Origin: Gigaspora margarita
Taxonomy: Eukaryota > Glomeromycota > Glomeromycetes > Diversisporales > Gigasporaceae
Length of the DNA stretch: 64,000 nucleotides
Assembly: GCA_009809945.1 (NCBI GenBank)
Contig: WTPW01000976.1
Location: 90,227-154,226 of the forward strand
Direction: 5' to 3'
Shown here: piece after piece, positions 48,238-59,431 of the stretch
Numbering within the stretch: the first letter of the stretch is position 1
Layout: every line of letters begins with the position of its first letter
Translations under genes and position numbers: made by a program
The notes under the pieces: generated by a model
Database searches by the model: none
Told to the model about the DNA's origin: nothing
The model's input: the letters and a program-made list of their open reading frames with translations, nothing else

Positions 48238-51200
48238 TTACATAGCTTCATTCATAATATCGAAAGCCTTCCTATAAACATCGAGCATGGTTTTACAATT
48301 TTGTCTTTTGCTCGCCAAATTTTCATCTTCTTGCAATAAATCTACAAATAGCTCCTCTTTATATAATTCGGATACCAATCTATTTTGGACTGACTCACGA
48401 GAATAATTGACCAAAAGATGCATAATAGCCTTCGGTACAAGGTCTTGAATTGTTTTGCGCACAAGGTTGAAATACGATGTGATTAGGGATCCTTTATGAA
48501 GACGTTACAAGTATTATGACATCGTTATTAATATGCTCGCGTTCTATCAAACGATATACAGCGAAAATTATAATGTAACATACGTATCAACTGTATCTCC
48601 ATTTCTTCATGATCGGTCAGATGAACTGCATCATCGATAATCGCACCCTTTAAAAAGAAAAGGGTGTCATCTTTTGCGTCATGAAAAAAAAAAAAAAATC
48701 ATTAGAAAAAGAATGTTCATGGGTATCATACATTATCTAATTTTTTTTCCAATTCACCCATGTCTATTCCGGTCTTAACGGATGTACCATTTCTACTAGG
48801 CAATGGTTGGTCTGGCAACACTGTTCTATCACTCTTATTACCACTCCCAAAGAAGTATGTCAAAAAAGATTCACGTTGTGTCCATGATGAATTATTGCCG
48901 ATGCCATTTTGCAGGCCTATATCTTTAGAACCACTAGATTCTTTATCTGAAAGTGGTAATCCATCCGGGATATCATCTTTACTGGAAATTGATGGTCCAC
49001 TTAATGTTGAAATGTGTGTCGTGTTACCTCCCAGGTTTGCCTGTTTTGAATATAGCGTTAGCAAAACGTAAAGATAAAATGATAAATAGCTTCCGTTCCA
49101 CTCACCCGTCTATTAAGCTTCTCATATTCTTTCCTCTTCTTTTCACTTTTTTTTACGAGATCTGACATCGCACCTGCACCTCCAATGAAATCTGGATGAT
49201 TGGTATTGACATATGCACGCTGAATACTGATTAAGCTTTCCACGTATGACGAAGTAGGACTGAGTCTTTCACGAAGCAAATCAGCAACAACTTCTATGAG
49301 TTTGGCATGTAAGCGTGGGTATCGGCCAAGTTCCTAATAAAATACAGCTACATTTATTTGCCAATAGAATAAAAATAAAACTAATTTTTAATTTTATAAT
49401 CAGACAATACCTGATTTCCACAGCTATGACATATCTTTGTCAACTCTTCATGCACAAGTTCTACACACCTCAAACTTGGCTGTTCAAGTAAAAGAACCTG
49501 AGGTTTAACCAAAAGATCAAAAGCAATTTCCGGTACGAATAAAGATGGTCTTGGACCAGTAGAATTTCGAATAGCTGTTCGAATATCTTGTACTGAAAGA
49601 TTGCCACATGGACTAATAGATTGCAACGCTGTACCGAATATATTATTAAAAATATAATATATCCTTGCGCCGCCACATCTGAGAGTTTTAAAAGGACGAT
49701 ATATACCTACAATTAGTATAATAATTAATGTAAAACTATAGTCATTTATATAATAATTTTTATCACTTACAGTTCTTTTGTCGATATATCTAATGCGGTA
49801 CCATCAATCGATGCAACAAAATCATTTGAGAATTTAGTAATGAGTTTCAATACTAATGCTCCCTGTACGAGTAAAAGAGGCAGTTCAGATATAAAGAAAA
49901 AAACTTGCATCATAGGAAAAATTTATTGCTAAAATAAAAAATTAAATGACTCACTTTATTAGTCTTTTCGTCGAGTGCGGGATCACCGTAAGACAAGAGT
50001 TCTTGCGTAGTTTGGCTGATGAGAGCATTAATCCTAGCTTTCATATCCGGTAATCTTTCCCGTATATGATTCATAAGAATCTTAATTCAAAGTAAGTTAC
50101 ATGACACGTGCGATCCAACAAAATTGTGTTGGCTTTATTTATTCGGAGCAAAAATATCGATTCGTTTAATGAATATCTTATTTTGAAATAACGTCCAAAT
50201 ACCTACATGATTCAGGATCTTCGCCAAGAAAGGTGTCCCACATCTCGAAGCAATGCTTCGATATGCCGAGTGTCGTTTGAAGAATTCACTTTCAGCCTTC
50301 AAAGCTTCGGACATAGGTTTATTACCTATTATATCTTGTTGACTACGATTTACAACCCCAATAAAGCCCAGCTTAAGAGGTATAACGCGACCAGTAAGTA
50401 CATCTAGCGCATTTGTACCAGCATCCATAAGATCTAATTTAGTTAGAACACCGATGGTTCTTTTGCCTACATGAACCAAATCATGATATCTTATAATTAA
50501 CGTTTTCAATTATTTTCTATTTTTTTTTAGTATATGCCTAACCTTCTGGATCGACTTGTTTTGCTAGTTTCAAACTTTCAGAATTTACCAAGTCAACATT
50601 CGCGGGGCTTACAGCTAAAATAATACTTCATTCATTTCGATTATGAATATTTTTGTTTGAACCGATATTTAAAAATTGTTGTTAATCAAATTTTACGGTA
50701 TATTAATAATGTTAAAGCATACCTATTCGGCTTTGTTATGTAATCAAGAACTAAAATTCTGGTTTGTTTCTCAATATCTGTAGGCTGATCCCCTAAAGAA
50801 GAGACATTTAATTGGGCATGCTAAACTCAGAGCATCAAGATAGGTAAACAATAATTGTACTTACCAATCGGAATCTAAACGCGTCGTATGCAACAAATCA
50901 CGAAAAGTTGAGCTAAAAATTAACCAAATTATTCACAAAGAAAATCTATTACCTTTGTTAAACCAGGAAGATCAACCAAAGTTAAATTAAGCACTTTCGG
51001 TGAATATATTTTCAAATGAATTGGAGACCTCGATATTCCCTTGTTTTGTCCTGCAACCCTTGCTGTTTCAGCTTCAATTTCCTTTCTTATCTCTGAGAAG
51101 TCAGTAAATTTTCGATCTGACATGTGCAAAAACTCTCCATACTCTACAGCCTTAGAATCTTCGGAATCTTGAACATTAACGAGCTGAAGCACTAACGGCC

Positions 51201-51381
51201 TACGGGTAACAATTCCACTACCACGAGGTAAAAAATCTCGCTGGACAAGGTTCTCAAGAACAGAAGACTTTCCAGAAGATTGAGAACCAACAACGATTAT
51301 TTGCGGTAGATCAACTGTTTCGCTACCAATAGTGTTAAAAACATCTTGGAGTTTGTTAACTACCGGAATTAAATCGTTCAT
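48238..51381 (-). CDS. DNM1: Dynamin-related GTPase Dnm1/Drp1 (mitochondrial fission)
   Basis: Exons (minus): 51381-50953, 50874-50865, 50792-50723, 50625-50543, 50466-50207, 50080-49955, 49862-49771, 49678-49411, 49333-49106, 49040-48732, 48647-48584, 48491-48238. Together 2193 nt, 730 residues, all phases consistent; 11 GT-AG introns of 65-126 bp. GTPase motifs: GSQSSGKS (32-39), T59, DLPG (137-140), TKLD (206-209), NRSQ (237-240). Middle domain/stalk follows to about 522. Exon 10 (523-625) is the variable, serine-rich B-insert. The GED is at 626-730 ([20 protein letters not shown]). No PH domain. The C-terminal [20 protein letters not shown] and the B-insert favour Dnm1 over Vps1. The family assembles as a ring on mitochondria and peroxisomes to drive fission. 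Start at 51381 gives the usual [15 protein letters not shown]. It looks intact. Confidence 0.95.
50865..50874 (-). other. 10-nt microexon of the dynamin gene
   Basis: ATTCCGATTG lies between a TTTAG acceptor (50876-50875) and a GTAAGT donor. Joined to GGTTTAACAAAG upstream and GGGATCAGCC downstream it gives GLTK-IPIG-DQP, the invariant dynamin GLTK(V/I)P(V/I)GDQP segment. Skipping it would lose this and shift the frame, since 10 is not a multiple of three. Flanking introns are 78 and 72 bp. Confidence 0.88.
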
Positions 51382-52589
51382 CAGAAAGGGCGAAAAACTA
51401 TAGAGATATTTTGGTACAGTACCATCATCATTGTTATATGATCACAAATCATATCTGACGTATCAACATCAAGCTAGTACAAAAATAAATACGATCAGTT
51501 ATCTATAAAAATTTATTTAACTAATGATATATCGATATTGTTTTTTTAACGTTAAGTCAATTATATTAGTAGTTGATTTGGCATTAGTAATCGATTTAGC
51601 CGACTTAAATATTTGACTTAGTATTCTTTGTTATATAGACAATTTTTAAATTTCACTATTTATTGCTAAATATATACTGTAATTGGTTTTTTGTTAGTTT
51701 AATAATAATAATAGTATTACTATATACTGTGTACTTGAAATAATTTAAACAAAGTTTATACAATACTGTAGCTATAAAGTATGCTTTGCAATTTGAACTA
51801 CTATGATAATTAATAAAATATATTAAAAAAAAACAAGGTGGTCAAATATTAAATTCCTAGAGGATCTTCGGATCTTCTGCAGTATAGATCGACAATCTTG
51901 AAACTTTGAAAATCACTTGAGTTAGAATTTAAGCTTAAATAAAAATCACTTATTATAAGTTGAAACTTTAATCGAAGTTTAAATAAAAAATCGCTCGAAC
52001 GTAGATCATTTATCATATGATTTCAGTAGTACAACGAGATTTATATAGAAATTAAAAATGTATTGCTAATAAAAACTTTTTATAGTTGACTAAAATTTTA
52101 TAATATACAGAACAAAATGTATGTTTTATTGTTTGAAGTATAGTGAGGACTCTATAGTACAGCAATGAACATGATTTTGTGTTGGATTCCAGTCACGTGT
52201 ACACATGTTAGCCAATCAGCTATACGGATCAATCCTAATGTTTATTCTTGGTTTTGAACACAAATCGTATCCATTTTTCTAGTAATAGTAAAATTTTAAT
52301 AAAGTATGGTGCACGTAGCCTAGTCGCATCAAATCATATTGATAGTGCTGACATTTTTGTCTATCATTTACTTATAAGAATGAATCTGATTGGTTAAATT
52401 TTTTTATATGTTTTTTATTTTTTTTATATTTGTACTGGAATTTTTAAAATAGCTTTTTTTAAAAATTAAAATTTTTTTGATAAAAGTTTTAAAAAGTTTA
52501 AAACTAAATACATAGTTGAATAGAGCTTGTCAAATACTACTTAAATATATAAAATTTTTTTGCAATTGAACTTTTAGATAAAAGGGTGA
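51382..52589. other. Upstream region of the dynamin gene, then AT-rich repeat debris
   Basis: The first 100 bp, the likely 5' UTR and promoter, has no obvious TATA element in the expected orientation. 51480-52560 is AT-rich with short inverted pieces. 52310-52400 has a moderately complex segment ('ggtgcacgtagcctagtcgc'). No gene seen. Confidence 0.5.
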
Positions 52590-52798
52590 ATCTATTTGTC
52601 ACCGGCGGTGATAGCACCAGGTTGTAATTGACCAATCACATCAAGGGATCAGGTGTAATGTTTGTGTAACTCAAAAATGAAGAAAATATTGAAATTTTTT
52701 AAAAATTCGCGATAGCACAAGATTTTACCTATGAAATCACTTTTTTTGTCTAATTAAAATAATTTTTTGCAAAATTTTACCATATAATACACCCTACC

Positions 52799-53795
52799 CA
52801 GGGTTGGCACATTTGTCCATTGGTACCAATGGACCTCAAGTCCATTGACCATACCCATTGGTTCTATTGGGGTAGTCATTATTTCAATGGACCAATGGAC
52901 AAGTAGGTTAAATAATAATATAGTTTTTTGTTATATACTACTTATTGTACTTAATATAAAATGATTACAAATTTTATCTAAATTTTTAAAGTCACAATTG
53001 AATTACTTTGTGAATTATCTTAAAGCAATCTATATCATGAACAAAGTACCATATATTGCTGAAAATAAGCTACCTCTCTCTTTTGGCCAAGAAACATAAA
53101 AATGTCTTTGACCCGAAAATAAGCTACCTCACGATCGACAAAAGTTGCTACATAGTAAAGTCCAAATTTTACTAAGTAAATCGATTAAAGTCGCTTAAGT
53201 AAACTTATTTAGAGATTAAAATACATATATTCTGAAATTTACAACGAAATTGAAGAAGTTTTTATTAATTGGATATTAATTTTTACGTTCAACGAAGAGA
53301 TTAAAATTTTATTAGCAAAATATATTCGTTGAATGTAAAAATTAAAAGTCAAATAATGAAAAATATTTCTATTCTGATGAAACTTTCAGGATAGGTGCAG
53401 TTTAGTCTCCCAAATATGTTTACTTAAGCGCTAATAACAGATTTACATAGTAGAATTTAGACTTTACTATGTAACAACTATTGTCGATTGTCCAAAAATC
53501 GATTTTAACTGAAATAAGCTACCTGGATTTTTTGTGTCAAAATCGTCCAAAAAAGGTAGCTTATTTTCAGACACATATGGTATATTGTGCATAAGTTGAA
53601 CCAAAAGTTTTAAATATACTGAAATCATTAAAGAGTTTCAAACTAAAAGTTAATTCTGAATTCTAGTATATTTATACAAAAATAATTTTTGTCAAAATAA
53701 ACCAATGGACCAATGGAACAATGGATTAAGGTATTGGTCCATTTAGGTCCATTGGCAAATTTATTTTTAATGGACATAGTCCATTGCCAACCCTG
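52799..53795. mobile_element. hAT-like element, 997 bp, TCCATTGG-rich
   Basis: Starts CAGGGTTGGCA and ends TGCCAACCCTG. Perfect 8-bp duplication accctacc (52791-52798 and 53796-53803). Sub-terminal repeats are 'ccattggt', 'caatggac' in both orientations. It landed in the telomere-like core of the 52590-53916 element. It contains a TA-type MITE (53047-53582); without that it is about 460 bp and non-coding. Confidence 0.93.
53047..53582. mobile_element. TACCATATATTGC-type MITE, nested
   Basis: TACCATATATTGCTGAAAAT and 'aagctacctc' on the left; 'aggtagcttattttcag' and ACACATATGGTA on the right; TA duplication. It is a longer relative of the CCGTATATTCCC family. The interior 'gttgctacatagtaaagtcc' and 'aagtaaacttatttag' folds back on itself. 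Confidence 0.82.
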
Positions 53796-53916
53796 ACCCT
53801 ACCCCAACCCTAACTCAATGCTAACCCTGATCCTAACAACAATTAACTTTAACATTTGTTTTGATTCCATAACATGATCTGCAATCTGGTGATATCATTG
53901 CCGGCGACAACTAGAT

Positions 53917-54271
53917 TATTTTTAGATAAAAAGCCTTTGCAATTTTACATTTTATATAAAATATTTGATGTAATTAGGCTGCATGCACTATATATATTTA
54001 AAAAAATTATACTTCTATATATTATAACTGATACGGTAATGTTTCTTTTAGTTGGCTCAAATTTCTTCTAGTTATACAAAATAATTAAATTTTAATTAGC
54101 TAGTACAAATTGCACATAATAATAAACTGATTAAAAAGTACAATGGAAAAATTCTACACCGCTTTTAGTTCAGTGATTCATATTAAATATAAAATTTGTG
54201 GTATTGATTTTTTTTTTTAAAAAATTTTAAAAAATTTTTTAAAACTAATTATTTTTGAGTATTGCTAATCT
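53917..54271. other. AT-rich intergenic stretch
   Basis: 355 bp without a recognised gene, element or terminal repeat. Confidence 0.45.
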
Positions 54272-54575
54272 TAACAGGCTGTGAAATTCACAACCCTGCA
54301 TTTGACCAATCAAAATTGCAGAATTGGCACGATCTGCAAATTTTTTTTGTGTAACAAAAACAAAGTATTTTTTACGAAAAAATCAAAAAATCACTTCTAA
54401 CTTAAAATTTTGTCTATGAAACTACTTTTTTTTATGCAAAAAAAAAAATTCTTTGCTAAATTTTACTATAAAGTTTGCTATTTATTACAGCCCTAACCCT
54501 AACCCTAACTCAAATAGAAAACTTTTTTGAAATTTTTTAAAACAGGGGTGTGAATTTCACAGGCTGTGAATCGAA
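54272..54575. mobile_element. Foldback element with CCCTAACCCTAACCCTAA tract
   Basis: 'aacaggctgtgaaattcaca' with 'accctg' on the left pairs with 'caggggtgtgaatttcacag' and 'gctgtga' on the right. Three exact CCCTAA units at about 54490-54508 lie inside. The interior 'tgtctatgaaactac' and 'ttgctaaattttacta' matches the other TTAGGG-core elements. Confidence 0.7.
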
Positions 54576-55089
54576 GTAATTTTCATTATTTTTAATGATT
54601 AAATAAAATTATAGAGCAGGTTTTTCTAATTCTAAAAATAGTAAAATTATTAAAATTGGTTGAATATTTATATTAAAAGTTGTTTACAAAAATTATATAA
54701 TAATTATATAATACTCTTACTCTTAAACCCAAAAAATTTAAGCTTCAATTTGAACTCAAGTTTTAAATTGTCAAAGTTTGATTACCTATACTGCAGTTTA
54801 GTACTAGCAAAATAAACTTTATATTTTAGAAAAATTCTAATTTCTATTATATATATTTGTCTGAAGCAAAGCAATAAATATATACTTCTATGACTTTTAA
54901 TAACCAAAATACATTTTTGATATGGTCCGGTGCAAAAAGGTTCGTACCTCAATTTAAAAGGCAATAATCATCATAATAATAAAAAAGTAAATAAATAACC
55001 AAATAAGCTAAAATTTATATGACCATATCTAGATGTATTTGTTTCACAAATTTTTTTAATTTTCCCATATCTAGTTTTTGTGAAAATGA
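54576..55089. other. AT-rich intergenic stretch
   Basis: No gene or element recognised; a weak minus-strand frame at 54782-54964 has no domain. Confidence 0.45.
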
Positions 55090-55095
55090 ACAAAT

Positions 55096-55490
55096 ATTCC
55101 ATTAACAGACAATGAAAAATGGATGGTAATTAATATTTACAGATATCTTTTAGGTGATATTTCTATTAGTAATAAAAAAAAATTATTATACAAGCAAGTT
55201 GCTCTGATTACTGGCATTGCTGAGAGTATAGTTGGGGTAGTGTTATCTGACTGGAACACGCGAAACGATAGTATCTTTCACTACATCAAATTATTGGGTG
55301 GCCCAAATTAGAACCAGACAGAAATATTACATCACTTCTGCGACCATATATTGCAAAAAGTAATAAAAAAAGACAGCAACTTTCCACACTATTCTTATGA
55401 TAGTTTCTCTCTAAAAATGGATATTTACTTGCCAAGTAGCAACTTCTTAGATTACTACATTAGCAAATTATATATACGTAATCTTATATA
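55096..55490 (+). pseudogene. Truncated helix-turn-helix fragment, transposase-like
   Basis: A frame beginning around 55110 reads NEKWMVINIYRYLLGDIS then KQVALITGIAESIVGVVLS and WNTRNDSIFHYIKLLG. The second part has the shape of a helix-turn-helix (VALITGIAESIVGVVL). After a stop at 55309-55311, 'EILHHFCDHIL' and more follow in the same frame (to about 55490). The N-terminal domain of IS630/Tc1-type transposases looks like this, and such fragments are common in AM-fungal genomes. No catalytic DDE part is nearby, so it is an orphan fragment. Confidence 0.5.
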
Positions 55491-55993
55491 AGATATTACG
55501 GCCCGTAATATTACAAAAATTTTACAATCGACATAGCATATTACGTAATATATTACGTTATATTACGGTAATATTACAGTTATTATTTTGAAATATTTCA
55601 AAATATATTGCAAAATATTGCGAAATAGACCAAATAAAAAAAATGCAAATTTCCTTCCCTATAGGGGTCACGTACTCATGCAGATCAATAAACTAATGCA
55701 TGCAGGAGGTAATATTTTGATATTTTCGCATTGTTTTGCAATATTAAAATTTTTTTTAAAAAAATAAATAAACGATATACATATTCACATAATCATGCTT
55801 TTTTACAGGTTTTGTACAGTTTCGCAATTTATTATAAAATTTTATATTTATTATTATTATATATTATACATTATAATTTACATTAATTAAATATACATTT
55901 TTAATTAATATTACATTATTATATAGTATTATTTTTACATTATTACAAATATTTTAAACTACTTTCGCACTTCATTGTATCTAATTCTATTAC

Positions 55994-56314
55994 TACCGTA
56001 TATTCCCGAAAATAAGCTACTCCGAAAATAAGCAACTCCCTTGATTTTTTTCAAAAATCTCAAAAAACGCGTTAGCAGTTGCTACATATAAAAGTCTAAA
56101 TTTTACTAAGTAAACCTCAAAAGTGCCATTAAGTAAACTTGTTCAGGACACAAAAATACACTTATAGTAAAAATTTCATGTCATTTGGATAACTTTTTAT
56201 TAGTACCTTTTTCAATTTTTCAAAAAATTCAACAATTTGAAAATAAGCAACCCCCCGTTTTTTCGTGTAATTTTTGCCCCAAAAAAGGTTGCTTATTTTC
56301 GGGAATATACGGTA
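55994..56314. mobile_element. CCGTATATTCCC-family MITE, 321 bp, youngest copy
   Basis: TACCGTATATTCCCGAAAAT...AAGC on the left and the inverse GCTTATTTTCGGGAATATACGGTA...on the right are nearly perfect; TA duplication. It differs from the 36779-37097 copy at only scattered positions. Confidence 0.9.
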
Positions 56315-56419
56315 TATACAAAAAACTAGCCTACATACTTATTTTCGCTCACTTCACAGTTAGCTATTATCTTTGCTTCTTTGTTTTTTATCATTCTTGA
56401 AAGTATCAGAAGTCATAGT

Positions 56420-57480
56420 AGGCATGCACAAGGTTTGTTTTTCTTGCAAAGTGCCGAAATAAAATAAATTAATAAAAAAATTTTAAAAATAAACCAAAAA
56501 ACAAAAAAAAAACATGAAGCTTTGACTATTTCTCTATAATCTTCGTTTCACTCTCTTTTTTAAATACTTCAAAAAAGTGAAAAAAATAAAAAAAAACATT
56601 TCTCAGAAGTGTTGGTATTCTTGCAAATTGTCAGAGAAATCTAGTATGTTCTTGTAAGATGTTAGAGAAGTTAAAGCTAGTATTCTTGTAAAATGCCAGA
56701 AAAGTCACAAAGTTTCGAATAAGTCAGGAATAAATAAAATAAAATAAAATAAAAATTAAAAAATAACTAAAAAAAAAACAAATGAAAAAACAAAAGTGTA
56801 AGCAAACTAATAAAAAAAATAAACGAAGCCCAAATCATTTCTCTAGAGTTCATGTTCTTGCAAATTCAGAAATTGCAAAAGCTGGGTTAATGTTCTTGCA
56901 AAATGACAAAAAGTCGTGACGTGCTGAAATAGTCTGGGTCAGTTTCTTGCAAAGCGCCAGGAAGTAAGGGTTCTTTCTCACAAAGTGCCGGAATAAAATA
57001 AATTAATAAAACAAATTTAAAAAACAAAATACAAAATACAAAAACAAATTATATCAATCGAAAAAATAAATAAAGTCCTAACTAAACCTTTATTTCTTTA
57101 AAGAAGCGTTCTTGGAAATTTAGAAATTGCTAGAGACATCAGTTGTGTGTTTTTGCAAAGTTTCAGAAGTTTGGGTTTGCTTGCGCATGGCTTCGAAACG
57201 TTGTTTGTTTTCTTGAAAGGTGTTTTTGTAAAGTGCCGAAATAAAATAAAATGAAAAAAATTAAAAAATAAATAAAAAAAAAATGAAAAAACAAAAGAAA
57301 ACAAAAAAAAAATGAACCAAAAAACAAAAAACAAAAGAAAATAAAAAACAAAATAAAAACAAAAAAATGAAAAAAAAACCAAAATAGATCTAATTATAAA
57401 CAAAAGATCCATCATCTGATCTTGTGGTACATTATCAAACTATTTCAAAAATTAGTCTAAACAAATTATAGCAAATATAT
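56420..57480. repeat. Degenerate tandem repeat: TTCTTGCAAAGTGCCG blocks alternating with A-rich runs
   Basis: At least six blocks carry 'ttcttgcaaa(g/a)tgcc(g/a)gaa'-like words (56445, 56640, 56685, 56905, 56940-56990, 57220-57240), each followed by AAATAAAATAAA runs. The end from 57250 matches the start of the window (1-190). Minus-strand frames at 57098-57415 are F-rich artefacts of the A-runs. Confidence 0.7.
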
Positions 57481-57651
57481 AATAAATTAAATATTATGAA
57501 ATAGTGATAATTTAAAGCAATATTTATTTAATTTGTTTCGATATATTTCGCATTTGCGAAATTTACTAAATTTATATAATCCAAATAACAGATAACAATA
57601 TAATTTAAATAAACAATACTATATTTTTAAATATCTTTATTATAAAATTTT

Positions 57652-57863
57652 AAATGTTATATATAAAAAAAGCTAAAAAAAAATATATAAAAAATAAAAC
57701 GCAGCATTATTTGTATAAAAAAAAAAAACAAAACTAAAAAACAAAAAACTTTTACTTTAAATGTTATATATAAAAAAAGCTAAAAAAAAATATATAAAAA
57801 ATAAAATGCAGCATTATTTGTATAAAAAAAAAAACAAAACTAATAACAAAAAACTTATACTCA
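57652..57863. repeat. 107-bp tandem duplication
   Basis: 57652-57758 and 57759-57863 are almost identical ('aaatgttatatataaaaaaa', 'cagcattatttgtataaaaa'). It lies at the 3' edge of the minus-strand gene, so it may be its 3' UTR. Confidence 0.85.
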
Positions 57864-58107
57864 TCACTTTCATCTGTTTCTTTTTTCAAATTATTATTCG
57901 TTTCTTTTTTCAAATCATTATCATCATCCGAGGATGAGGAACTGAAAGCTCTAGAATCATTATTTTCCGGCTCGTTTCCAGCTTCTTTCAAATCATCTGA
58001 CAAATCATCCTGATCATCCCACGCTATTTTGAAGGTTTCTAAATTTTCAAATCAATTTAATACTTTTGAAAATATTCGAACATGTTTGAAATAATTCGAA
58101 ATAACTT

Positions 58108-58740
58108 ATAAATCTTTTTTCTTACCCACTCTTGGCCTTTTATATATCTAAAAAATATTTATAAATATTAAATAATTTTGACATAATTACACTATATTAA
58201 ATATTCAAACCTTTCTGAATTTTTTTGAAATATTTTTATTTTTTCTAACTGGCTCCTAAATAATTAGAATAATTTATATAATTAGAAAATAATATTTCGA
58301 AGTTAATTAAATTAATTAATAACTATTTATACTTTTTTGAAATTATTAGAATTATTATCTTCTGGCTCTTGTTCAGCTTCTTTCAGATCTTCTGGTGATT
58401 CTTCGTGATCTTTCTGCTCTTCTTTAGAAGTTTCTAAATTTTTAATTTAATAGTTTTGCAAAAATTCAAATGTGTTTGAAATAAATTGAAATATCTTATA
58501 AATCTTTTTTCTTACCCACTCTTGGCCTTTTATATGTCTAAAAAATATTTATAAATATTAAATAATTTCGATATAATTACAACTATATTAAATATAAAAC
58601 CTTGCTGATTTTCTTCAATTTTATTTTTACGTTTCCTAACTAGTTTCTAAATAATTAGAATAATTTATATCAGAAAATAATATTTCAAAGTTAATTAAAT
58701 TAATTAAAAATTATTTATACTTTTTCGACATTATTAGATT
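58108..58740 (-). repeat. Tandem duplication of an exon-intron module, about 389 bp
   Basis: Two units begin at 58108 and 58497 on the plus strand with 'ttataaatcttttttcttac' then 'ccactcttggccttttatat'. Each carries, on the minus strand, a basic exon (VRKNKN.. or VRKRKNKIEENQQ), a tiny exon (TYKRPRV or IYKRPRV) and an acidic exon (EDLKEAEQEPEDNN; its partner SDDLKEAGNEPENN lies at 57940-58010). Splice sites (TTTTTAG, GTAAGA) are kept in both. Confidence 0.72.
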
Positions 58741-58955
58741 CTTCATTAGATTTTTCTTTTTCTGTTTCATCTTCGGAGCTTGTTAATGAAAATCCTGTAT
58801 TATGTTTTAAAATGTTCTATTTGTTTCGAAACAATTCGAATTATTTAAATTAATTTAAAAAAAAAATTAATAAAAATATTAATAAATACTTACCAAATTT
58901 TTTGCAATCTTATGTTTAATGGCAGTATCAGACATCGTTATTTTTTGCATGAAAA

Positions 58956-59264
58956 AATTCTGTGCCAGGTTTTGTCGATCATGTGGCGCAGCAAAATCCT
59001 TTAAAGTTCAATTATATTAGGGTTAGGATTAGGGTCATGAGTTAGATAGAGAGTCTATATAGTAAAACTGCCTACGAAAACTTTTTGTTAGTGTGCTAAA
59101 GGCGGTTTCTTATGCAAAATTTTAAGAAATAAGCGATTTTTAACAAAACAAATGTTTGTTTTGAAATTTCCTGATCGTGTTATATTACACCTGATCTTTA
59201 AAATCTGATTTGTGAACCAGGAGATCTGCGCCACATGATCGACAAAACCTGGCACAGAATTTTT
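58956..59264. mobile_element. TTAGGG-core MITE inside an exon
   Basis: 'attctgtgccaggttttgtc' with 'gatcatgtggcgcag' on the left pairs exactly with 'ctgcgccacatgatcgac' and 'aaaacctggcacagaat' on the right, arms of 37 bp. The core has 'attagggttaggattaggg' (59018-59036) and the 'caggtgtaat'-type word of related elements. It separates LKYEKISIQK from FMQKITMSDT on the minus strand. Confidence 0.75.
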
Positions 59265-59431
59265 GTATGCTTATTTTTTCGTATTTCAGATTAAGCATCG
59301 CTTGAGCTACGGCTATAGTATATGCTACATTTTCTTCAGAGCCATCTCTGGAAGGCCAAATTTTGGTTAAAATTTTAACTATATAGGTCACTTCCGAATC
59401 TTCTACCTCATCAAATAGCCACCGATAGCAT

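Larger units (their letters stand above)
52590..53916. mobile_element. TTAGGG-core foldback element, interrupted by nested MITEs
   Basis: Left end TTTGTCACCGGCGGTGATAG and 'caccaggttg'; right end the inverse of 'caatctggtg', 'atcattgccggcgacaac'. Its core is a degenerate CCCTAA tract, now visible as 'accctacc' on the left and 'accctaccccaaccctaact' on the right of the inserted hAT-like MITE. Shares 'gatcaggtgtaat' with elements near 11.2 and 59.2 kb. Confidence 0.68.

Noticed and set aside
48238-51381. Vps1 rather than Dnm1 identity
   Set aside because: The GTPase domain alone would allow either, but the long serine-rich B-insert and the [17 protein letters not shown] segment of the GED fit Dnm1/Drp1 better.
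54490-54510. Chromosome end or telomere fusion
   Set aside because: Only three exact CCCTAA units, lying in the loop of a foldback element with DNA continuing on both sides.
57098-57415. Phenylalanine-rich minus-strand frame
   Set aside because: It is an antisense reading of AAACAAAA runs at the end of a degenerate repeat.
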